Shown piece after piece: positions 49,372 through 55,157 of a DNA stretch of 55,157 nt (positions within the stretch are counted from its first letter, which is position 1; each line of letters opens with the position of its first letter). The position numbers were made by a program, and so were the translations under genes. Under the pieces are notes generated by a model. That model was given only the letters and a program-made list of their open reading frames with translations, searched no databases and was not told the DNA's origin. Location of the stretch: assembly GCA_964509975.1 (NCBI GenBank), contig CAZDZO010000006.1:1-55157 (forward strand), given 5' to 3'. The stretch is from CAZVBV01 sp964509975. GTDB lineage: Bacteria > Patescibacteriota > Gracilibacteria > UBA4473.

Positions 49372-49399
49372 ATTGTACGATTTTATTTTATTTTGTCAT
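49372..49399 (-). promoter_or_regulatory. purM: Promoter of purM
   Basis: Minus-strand ATGACA (49394-49399, one mismatch to TTGACA), a 16-bp spacer and TACAAT (49372-49377), giving a leader of about 30-40 nt before the ATC/ATT start. Confidence 0.5.
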
Positions 49400-49415
49400 T
49401 TAAAAAAACCTGCCC

Positions 49416-49637
49416 TTGTCATCCTGAGCGCAGTCGAAGGATCCCTTCTTTTGTCGATGATGGATATCGGCAGAGCTGTTCTTTTTATAACTAAAAAGAA
49501 CCAAAAAGTTTTGGGGAGAAAAAACTCGCTCGTGCGCCTTCAAGATATATCAGAGTCCCCATGACGCTCAGACACGGTTTCTCCCCAAACCCCGTTAGGA
49601 TAGCCGTTTTAAATGTTGAACAAAAAATGTGTTCAAT
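49416..49637. repeat. Large intergenic repeat, copy 2 (~222 bp)
   Basis: Counterpart of 25502-25730: same REP end, the identical 62-bp core (49478-49539), and the same terminal 21-bp palindrome (49616-49636). It lies between the purM promoter and the Wzz-like gene; the 348-bp gap holds nothing else. Confidence 0.8.
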
Positions 49638-49676
49638 GAAGTTCTTTTACTTCGTTTCTTCAATACTTCCTGCTGT

Positions 49677-50570
49677 TTACTTCTCAAAAACAATAATTCC
49701 AATCTCGTCGCCAAAAATAGCGAGCATATTTTCGAGTTCAGTCATTTTTGTGGTTCCGAGTTTCACCAGCAAAATCGGAATATCAAGATCTTCATTAATG
49801 GTGTCCATTGGAGCGAGTGAAAATGATTGTTCCGCCTTTGGAAAAGTTCCAATCAGACGAGGAGATTCAAAGGTCAGAATAAATTGCTCGAGTAACTTCA
49901 CATCGTGTTTTCCAATAGGGCGTGCCATTCGCAAGAGCGGAGACCCTGGAAATAGAGTTCGTATTTGTGAGGCAAAAGAAATCCGATCAGAAAGTGCTTC
50001 AAAGAAATAAATGCAGAGGAAAGAAAGCACAAGACCAAGAATAATGGCACTACAGAGTTTCCAGACAAAAGGGAATGTCCAGAGATATCGGAATACTTGT
50101 GGTTCCGAAATCCCAAAAGGAGCACTGTTGTCTTTATTAAAATCAGCAAAGTTCGATTCAAATGTTGTAATGAGTGCTTGAGTAAGTTTCTCAGCGTGTT
50201 GCATTTCTTCGTCTTGAAGTTTAATTGTCCAAAAAACATTTACTCTGTTTTGTTTTCGAGCAGTCAATTTCTTTTTGAATTTTGAAATAGAAACACCCGC
50301 TTCCTGAAGAATCTGTTCACGGAAAGCAGGGTTCTTGGCCCATCCAGAAACTCCTTCAGCGACTTTGCTCGCGCTTTCTGGAGGATCAAAGGAATACATC
50401 ATATTCGTTTCTGTTGAAACGATGGGTTTAAGAGAGAAATATACGGTTGTCTTTTGTATTTGAGGAATAAGTCCGAGTGCAAACCAGATAAGTCCTGCCC
50501 AAAGAATTGCAATAATAAGGAAGGAGAGCTTTCTTCTTCGGAGCGGAGAGAGAAATTCAAGAAAATTCAT
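49677..50570 (-). CDS. Wzz-like polysaccharide chain-length determinant
   Basis: The 297-residue protein has two membrane helices (about 16-38, with the basic SPLRRRKLSFLIIAIL start, and about 172-196) enclosing an extracytoplasmic helical/beta loop, and a cytoplasmic C-terminus of about 100 residues. This is the PCP/Wzz topology, involved in setting the length of exported polysaccharide. No Walker motif is seen in the tail. It follows purF by 12 bp. Confidence 0.7.
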   Translation of the reverse strand: MNFLEFLSPLRRRKLSFLIIAILWAGLIWFALGLIPQIQKTTVYFSLKPIVSTETNMMYSFDPPESASKVAEGVSGWAKNPAFREQILQEAGVSISKFKKKLTARKQNRVNVFWTIKLQDEEMQHAEKLTQALITTFESNFADFNKDNSAPFGISEPQVFRYLWTFPFVWKLCSAIILGLVLSFLCIYFFEALSDRISFASQIRTLFPGSPLLRMARPIGKHDVKLLEQFILTFESPRLIGTFPKAEQSFSLAPMDTINEDLDIPILLVKLGTTKMTELENMLAIFGDEIGIIVFEK

Positions 50571-50582
50571 AAAATGAGATGC

Positions 50583-52082
50583 TTAGAGAGTAGGAAGAGG
50601 GAGATTAGGTCCTTTATTCATAGCGGCTCCACGTCCCTCAAATTCAACTTTTTTGAGATATTCTTCGGTTACTTCTGGAGTGACATAGCCCCCATCAAAA
50701 ACACCAGTGTGAAATCCATCAACTTTGGGATTTCCGACACGTGCGGATTCCACTAAATCTTCAACTTTTTGATAAAAGAGGGCGTCAGCACAAATGGCTT
50801 TTCGAACTTCTTCGATAGTGAGTCCATTAGCCAAAAGTTCTGCCCGAGTTGGGATATCAACGCCGTACACATCAGGATTGATTACGGGTGGTGCTCCGCT
50901 GGCAACGTAAACTTTTTTTGCACCGGCTTTTCGGCAGAGTTGAATGATCTTCTTGATCGTGTTTCCACGAACGATAGAATCATCAACAAGGAGAATATTT
51001 CTGTTTCTGAATTCAAGTTCAATAGCATTAAGTTTTCGTCGGATAGATTTTTGTCGTGCTTTTTGATTCGGCATAATAAAGGTTCGTCCGATGTAGTGAT
51101 TTTTTACTAATCCTTCTCTGTATTTAATGCCAAGATCTTTTGCCACTTGAATTGCCAATGGGCGTCCAGAGTCGGGGACTGGCATAACAGAGTCGATTTC
51201 AAGATTGGCTTCTTTGATTTGTTTTGCCAAAAATTCCCCCATTCTCAGTCGTGTTTTGTAAACAGAGATTTTATTAATCATGCTGTCCGGCCGAGCCAGG
51301 TACACGTATTCAAAAATACAGGGAGTGAGTTTCCCTTTTCGACATTGATGAGTGATCAATTTGCCTTCATTGGTAATAAGAACTCCTTCTCCTGGAGCTA
51401 CGTCACGAACTATTTCAAAATCAAGGGCTTTGAGAGCTACATCTTCAGAAGCCATACCCCATTCAGTTCCGGATGTTGTTTCTTTTTTTCCAAGAACGAG
51501 TGGGCGAATTCCGTGTGTATCACGAAAAGCAAAGAGGCCGACTTTATCAATCAGCGTAATAATAGAGTAGGCACCGGTAATACGGTCCATTGTTTTTCCA
51601 GTTGCTTCAAAGATAACTTTATCTAACTTCATTTTTGGATCTTCTTTCATCACTTTGTATATCTGATCCGCAAAAACATTGAGAAGAATCTCAGTATCAG
51701 AATCAGTTCTTAGATGTCGATGATATTCATGAAGAATCTTTTCTCGTACTTGGTCAACGTTTGTGAGATTTCCATTATGAATGAGATAAATCCCTAAGGG
51801 TGCATTCACAAAGAATGGTTGACTCTCCTCTTGATTGTCACAACTTCCGCAAGTGGTGTATCGACAATGTCCAATACATTGTGTTCCTTTGAGTGCTAAC
51901 ATGTCCTTTTCCTCAAAAGTATCTCGAACGAGACCTGATCCACGACGTTCATAAAATTTGTTTCCATCATAGGAAACAAGTCCAGCGGCATCTTGTCCGC
52001 GGTGCTGGAGCATCAGTAGGCCATCATAAGCTTCATATACTGCATTGTTTTTCGCCTTGCTGATACCAATGATTCCACACAT
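50583..52082 (-). CDS. purF: Amidophosphoribosyltransferase
   Basis: PurF makes phosphoribosylamine from PRPP and glutamine, the first committed step. The chain starts at MCGIIGI, with the nucleophilic Cys2 exposed without propeptide. The glutaminase domain (MLQHRGQDAAGLVS, HCRYTTCGS, HNGNLTN) is followed by the PRTase domain with VMPVPDSGRPLA and the PRPP loop ILLVDDSIVRGNTI. 499 residues is typical. It is upstream of the Wzz-like gene. Confidence 0.96.
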   Translation of the reverse strand: MCGIIGISKAKNNAVYEAYDGLLMLQHRGQDAAGLVSYDGNKFYERRGSGLVRDTFEEKDMLALKGTQCIGHCRYTTCGSCDNQEESQPFFVNAPLGIYLIHNGNLTNVDQVREKILHEYHRHLRTDSDTEILLNVFADQIYKVMKEDPKMKLDKVIFEATGKTMDRITGAYSIITLIDKVGLFAFRDTHGIRPLVLGKKETTSGTEWGMASEDVALKALDFEIVRDVAPGEGVLITNEGKLITHQCRKGKLTPCIFEYVYLARPDSMINKISVYKTRLRMGEFLAKQIKEANLEIDSVMPVPDSGRPLAIQVAKDLGIKYREGLVKNHYIGRTFIMPNQKARQKSIRRKLNAIELEFRNRNILLVDDSIVRGNTIKKIIQLCRKAGAKKVYVASGAPPVINPDVYGVDIPTRAELLANGLTIEEVRKAICADALFYQKVEDLVESARVGNPKVDGFHTGVFDGGYVTPEVTEEYLKKVEFEGRGAAMNKGPNLPLPTL

Positions 52083-52182
52083 TCGTTGAGGATAAAAAAG
52101 CGTGCGTATGGTAGGCGAAAAGACTTTATTCTACAAGTGAAAATGAGGGTATTTTTGACGAAAAAAATGTGAAAAGGTGAAT

Positions 52183-52197
52183 GGCGGAGAGAGAGGC
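52183..52197. repeat. tRNA-Ser 3'-end fragment (15 bp)
   Basis: TGGCGGAGAGAGAGG equals the 3' end (CCA plus acceptor stem) of the tRNA-Ser at 53133 (minus strand). It marks the left border of a segment holding the 52208 gene. Confidence 0.7.
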
Positions 52198-52207
52198 TAG
52201 AGAGAAC

Positions 52208-52567
52208 TTATTTTAATTTTTCACCACAATCATAACTTTGTTGTTCCTGTTTTTGTTTTACTCTTTGGTATCCATCCGAAAACACGGTTATCCATTCGCA
52301 ATAACTCATCGTTTCAATGAAAGCAGAATCCATAGTGTCTATTCTTTTTCGCACGTTAGGAGATAATTTCCCAATGGGGAGCCGCCCTTTTGGAGCTTTA
52401 ATTTTTTTTGTTTTTGGATCTGTAAAAGGTTTTGCAATTTCAAACATTTCTTTAAAAAATTGAAGTAATATTTGAAGTAAAACACTTGAACCACCAGTCG
52501 CTACTATCATATCATCTAAATCTTCGGTTACTGATTCACTGAGACCAATCTTTTCGGGATCCTTCAT
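52208..52567 (-). CDS. Hypothetical protein, 119 aa, between tRNA-Ser fragments
   Basis: I do not recognise this protein. It is soluble, with MVKDPEK-like charged start (MKDPEKIGLSESV), a hydrophobic helix near residues 22-45 (ATGGSSVLLQILLQFFKEMF) and a basic PKTKKIKAPKGRLPIGKL segment, then a helical end. It lies between two tRNA-Ser 3'-end fragments (52183 and 52650), like a cargo gene. Confidence 0.5.
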   Translation of the reverse strand: MKDPEKIGLSESVTEDLDDMIVATGGSSVLLQILLQFFKEMFEIAKPFTDPKTKKIKAPKGRLPIGKLSPNVRKRIDTMDSAFIETMSYCEWITVFSDGYQRVKQKQEQQSYDCGEKLK

Positions 52568-52649
52568 GATTAAGATTCTAAATAGCTTTCTTTATCTTGT
52601 CTAATTCGCTCATAAACAAAAATCAGACAGAAGTCTGATGTTTTTAAAA

Positions 52650-52685
52650 TGGCGGAGAGAGAGGGATGACGCTACCGCTATATTA
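52650..52685. repeat. tRNA-Ser 3'-end fragment with 18-bp adjoining repeat
   Basis: TGGCGGAGAGAGAGGGAT (52650-52667) plus GACGCTACCGCTATATTA (52668-52685), the same 36 bp that begin the units at 52907 and 53020. The following 220 bp holds a CCCCCT-type hairpin copy and remnants; no gene is seen. Confidence 0.75.
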
Positions 52686-52906
52686 TAAATGAATTTTCCT
52701 CCCTCTTGTTAAAGGGGGATTGAGGGGGATTTTGTTTTTAAAGAGAGAGGGATACTCTCCTGACGCCCCTCAATGAGGGGCTACTCGAGCGCTCAAATCA
52801 TCGTCACTTCGTTCCTTAGTTTTCGCGTCGAACCCTGGTCTTGGGTTCAAATCCTTTTTCCATTATTTAAAAACCACCACTCCCTACGGGAGCGCTTGTT
52901 TTTTAA

Positions 52907-53132
52907 TGGCGGAGAGAGAGGGATGACGCTACCGCTATATTACGAACCCTTGGGTTCTCATTCCTCATCTAAAAAGAAAAAGCCCTTACATCCCTATGGG
53001 ATGCACGGACTTTATCTCCTGGCGGAGAGAGAGGGATGACGCTACCGCTATATTACGAACCCTTGGGTTCTCATTCCTCATCTAAAAAGAAAAAGCCCTT
53101 ACATCCCTATGGGATGCACGGACTTTATCTCC
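52907..53132. repeat. Two identical tandem 113-bp units with tRNA-Ser 3' ends
   Basis: Units at 52907-53019 and 53020-53132 look identical. Each starts with the 18-bp tRNA-Ser 3' end, then GACGCTACCGC, a GAACCC..GGGTTC hairpin, an A-rich run and CATCCCTATGGGATG. Read on the minus strand each looks like the tRNA 3' end followed by a terminator-like hairpin. They abut the complete tRNA-Ser. Confidence 0.8.
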
Positions 53133-53222
53133 TGGCGGAGAGAGAGGGATTCGAACCCTCGGTACGATTGCTCGTACAACACCTTAGCAGGGTGCCCCAT
53201 TCGACCGCTCTGGCATCTCTCC
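53133..53222 (-). tRNA. tRNA-Ser(GCT), CCA encoded
   Basis: The 90-nt class II tRNA starts GGAGAGATGCCAGAGCGG and has the GCT anticodon in a CTGCTAA loop, a long variable arm with GTACGAGCAATCGTAC, T-arm GGGTTCGAATCC, acceptor TCTCTCC, discriminator G and encoded CCA. It reads on the minus strand. The 5' flank carries the leader repeat (53223-53369). Confidence 0.93.
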
Positions 53223-53369
53223 GTCGCCGGCGTAGACGGCGACAACTCCATACCGCTTTGCGGTATTTCGTAGGTCTTGTCTACTTCGTCTCTCATTCAC
53301 ACAGAGTTCTCGGACTCGCTTACGGATTCGTTCGATACACTCACTCATCCTATTCGTCCTGCGCTACCC
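53223..53369 (-). repeat. tRNA leader element, copy A (directly 5' of tRNA-Ser)
   Basis: About 147 nt immediately before the tRNA-Ser 5' end. It matches copy B (54947-55095) along its length. Two hairpins near the tRNA are ATACCGC-AAA-GCGGTAT and GTCGCCG-TCTACGC-CGGCGAC (53223-53243). The conserved ACAAGACCTACGAA precedes them. See the finding on covariation. Confidence 0.8.
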
Positions 53370-53395
53370 TGCGCGCATGTGTTTAAAAGAACTTT

Positions 53396-54853
53396 TTAAC
53401 TTTTAGACTCTTCAGCTTTTTGACTTTCCTGTTCCTGTGGCAAGAATCGCTTACGCGCGAACCACAGAATTCCAAAATAGCTCAAAGATCCAATTGCGAG
53501 CGCGAGTGTAAGTTTTTCACCAATGGGGGTCAAATAAATTTCTGCCCAAAGTACAGCGTTTGCAAAGAAAATAATTTGTAGATTTTTTGTAGGAAGCTTG
53601 AGTTTGTAATGCTTCACAATCTCGTACATGAGTAAGATGAATACCACAATTTCACACAGAATTGTAGAAGCCGCCGCGGCAATAATTCCGTATTGAGGAA
53701 GGAATATAATATTCAAGACGGCATTGATAGCGAGAGCGGTCCCATTTACTAGAAGGAGGTGTTTTTGTCGGTTCTTTGCAACAAGAGAAAATGTGAACAA
53801 TTGATTCAAATAAGCAAAGAACACCGTGAATACCAAAATAGTGAGAATTCCGTCAGATCCCACAAAACCATCCCGAGAAAGGAATTCTTGAGAACTAATA
53901 ATATCAATAATCTGTGGCGCAAAAGCCACGGTTCCAATGATAATGGGAACCGAAAATATAAGGAGAATCTGCATTCCCCATGACAATGTCTTTTCGGCTT
54001 TTTCATGACGATCTTCTTCTGCTGAAAGTTTCGGAAAGATCGCTTGTCCAAAGAATACGCCGAGAATAAGGAGACTTTCCAAAATCCTTGTCGATACTCC
54101 ATAAATTCCCACAGCAGACGAGCCAAGAATCATAGAGATCAGGATCACATCTATTCGCAGATACAATGTCTGCAAGATTAATGCCAACCCGTAAGGAAGC
54201 GAAACAGTAAATATCTTTTTCCACCAAGCGAAATCAAATCCTAATCTGATGGGAACTTCTCTGGAAGCGAAAAATATAACGAGAGAAGAGAAAACAATAT
54301 TTGAAAGGACTCCTGCCCACAATAACGTGAAGAAGACATTATCAAAGAGTCCGGCATTCTGAGAGATCCAAAAGATCAATCCTGCTAAAACAATTTTTCC
54401 AAAAACAAGTGATCCTGAGAAATACTGAATTTTCATCCGTGCCTGAAGCACAGAAGAAAGTGTTCCAGCTACAATCGTTAGTGCCATCGAAAGTCCTGTG
54501 ATCCAGATACCAATCTTTACAATGTCGGGATATTTGGGGACAAATTGTGCTGCAACTCCTGCCAATATCGTTACTCCTATAATTAGGATTAGGCGCATAG
54601 AGAAGATGTTCGAGAGAATAAACTTCGTATCTTTTGGTTTGCGCGACATTTCTCGCACGGCAATAGCAAAGAGTCCGCTATCTGCAATAATTCCAAAAAA
54701 TGCGAGGAATTCGTAGGCTGTCACATAGTTTCCATAAAACTCTGAACCGAATCCTGTTACGATTTTAACGATCACAAAACTCGCTCCAATCGTAAGAATC
54801 TTTCCGACGAGTTGGGCAAATGCGTTCGAGAGGACTTTTTTTGGGGTCGCCAT
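53396..54853 (-). CDS. Polysaccharide/lipid-linked oligosaccharide flippase (Wzx/MOP family)
   Basis: Membrane protein with about 14 helices. I start it at MATPKKVLSNAFAQLVGK (54853), giving 485 residues, because the longer frame has an unusual hydrophilic prefix. The segments SNAFAQLVGKILTIGASFVI, EFLAFFGIIADSGLFAIAVREMS and LRIDVILISMILGSSAVGIYG are typical of RfbX/PST flippases of the MOP superfamily. It would flip undecaprenyl-linked glycans. It is flanked by two inverted tRNA leader copies. Confidence 0.88.
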   Translation of the reverse strand: MATPKKVLSNAFAQLVGKILTIGASFVIVKIVTGFGSEFYGNYVTAYEFLAFFGIIADSGLFAIAVREMSRKPKDTKFILSNIFSMRLILIIGVTILAGVAAQFVPKYPDIVKIGIWITGLSMALTIVAGTLSSVLQARMKIQYFSGSLVFGKIVLAGLIFWISQNAGLFDNVFFTLLWAGVLSNIVFSSLVIFFASREVPIRLGFDFAWWKKIFTVSLPYGLALILQTLYLRIDVILISMILGSSAVGIYGVSTRILESLLILGVFFGQAIFPKLSAEEDRHEKAEKTLSWGMQILLIFSVPIIIGTVAFAPQIIDIISSQEFLSRDGFVGSDGILTILVFTVFFAYLNQLFTFSLVAKNRQKHLLLVNGTALAINAVLNIIFLPQYGIIAAAASTILCEIVVFILLMYEIVKHYKLKLPTKNLQIIFFANAVLWAEIYLTPIGEKLTLALAIGSLSYFGILWFARKRFLPQEQESQKAEESKS

Positions 54854-54946
54854 TCGAAAGAGATTATCGCTTAAAAAGTTTGACCAGCAAGTTTTTTTCA
54901 ATAAAATCTCGACGTTCTTTTTATCAGTAAATTACCTGCGAACAAG

Positions 54947-55095
54947 GGGTAGCTGAGTATGAGTAAGATGAGCGAGTGTAACGAGCGAATCTGTTAAACG
55001 AGTACGAAGACCTCCTTGTGAGCAAGAGGCGGAGCAGACAAGACCTACGAAGTCCCGATTTATTGGGACGGAGTTGTCGTCGTCTGCGACGACGA
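54947..55095 (+). repeat. tRNA leader element, copy B (directly 5' of tRNA-Glu)
   Basis: About 149 nt matching copy A (inverted orientation), ending exactly at the tRNA-Glu start. The hairpins are GTCCCGA-TTTA-TTGGGAC (55052-55069) and TCGTCG-TCTGCGA-CGACGA (55077-55095). Confidence 0.8.
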
Positions 55096-55157
55096 GGCGC
55101 CATCGTCTAGTGGTTAGGACGCCAGGTTTTCATCCTGGTAACAGGGGTTCGATTCCC
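55096..55157 (+). tRNA. tRNA-Glu(TTC) (partial, 3' end beyond window)
   Basis: GGCGCCATCGTCTAGTGG starts a standard tRNA-Glu, with an anticodon loop TTTTCAT (TTC) in stem CCAGG/CCTGG and a T-arm GGGTTCGATTCCC that reaches the window end. The acceptor 3' strand and CCA are missing. Confidence 0.9.

Noticed and set aside
52650..53132. CRISPR-like array
   Set aside because: The repeats are fragments of tRNA-Ser with units of 257 and 113 bp; there are no short direct repeats with variable spacers and no cas genes.
53036..53386. 116-aa open frame MTLPLYYEPLGSHSS... across the tRNA-Ser region
   Set aside because: It runs through tandem repeats, the antisense of tRNA-Ser and its leader; it is a translation of repeats.
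1..55157. UGA-to-glycine (code 25) genome
   Set aside because: Full-length family proteins end at TGA at expected places and none needs read-through of TGA.

Overview
The window reads as a chromosomal segment of a small-genome bacterium of the Candidate Phyla Radiation (Patescibacteria). It is AT-rich and gene-dense, uses few Shine-Dalgarno sites and has many short intergenic repeats. TGA works as an ordinary stop (for example rsmI and the chorismate mutase), so it is not a UGA=Gly Gracilibacteria code. The gene content (type IV pilus genes, riboflavin and purine genes, a V/A-type ATPase B subunit, SLH surface proteins) would fit a Peregrinibacteria-like lineage; that placement is inference.

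Layout. 1-9900, mostly minus strand: dnaX (cut by the window edge), murG, ftsW, purD and a four-gene type IV pilus operon (PilN-like, PilO-like, PilB, PilC) with its own promoter. 10100-20000: rpsF-rpsR, truB, two hypothetical genes, murB, rpsB, a small membrane protein, tsf, a nucleotidyltransferase-like/kinase pair and mutL. 20100-27300: a 36-cysteine protein, an NSS-type sodium symporter, the tightly coupled rsmI-chorismate mutase-lactate dehydrogenase operon, ribH-ribB and a DUF6941-like gene. 27300-42750: large proteins of unknown function (335, 1246 and 612 aa) whose genes share a nearly identical promoter, interspersed with a lone V/A-ATPase B gene, ssb, ndk, an SLH-RlpA-CAP cell-wall protein, a fibronectin-III surface protein with a C-terminal TGPG anchor, an rRNA pseudouridine synthase and yebC. 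42740-52100: a voltage-sensor-like protein fused to a bacterial PH domain, dnaK under a CIRCE operator, a cupin, a candidate unknown structured RNA, a cupredoxin-like protein, recX, hpf, purM, a Wzz-like protein and purF. 52180-55157: a tRNA-rich repeat region with tRNA-Ser(GCT), four extra copies of its 3' end, a polysaccharide flippase and the start of tRNA-Glu(TTC).

The genes combine cell-wall synthesis (murG, murB, ftsW), translation, DNA replication/repair, partial purine (purD, purM, purF) and riboflavin (ribB, ribH) pathways, and an elaborate surface (pilus, SLH, PG-binding, flippase, Wzz-like). Several genes have a -10 box 6-8 nt before the ATG, suggesting leaderless transcripts.

The most unusual items are: two diverged copies of a leader of about 150 nt directly 5' of two different tRNAs, with compensatory changes in two hairpins; an array of tRNA-Ser 3' ends bracketing a hypothetical gene; an orphan RNA with a strong promoter and terminator; the voltage-sensor/PH fusion; the co-promoted family of giant proteins; and a repeat of about 225 bp present twice, whose 21-bp palindromic end also lies inside truB. 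All calls come from reading the sequence; no database search was possible.
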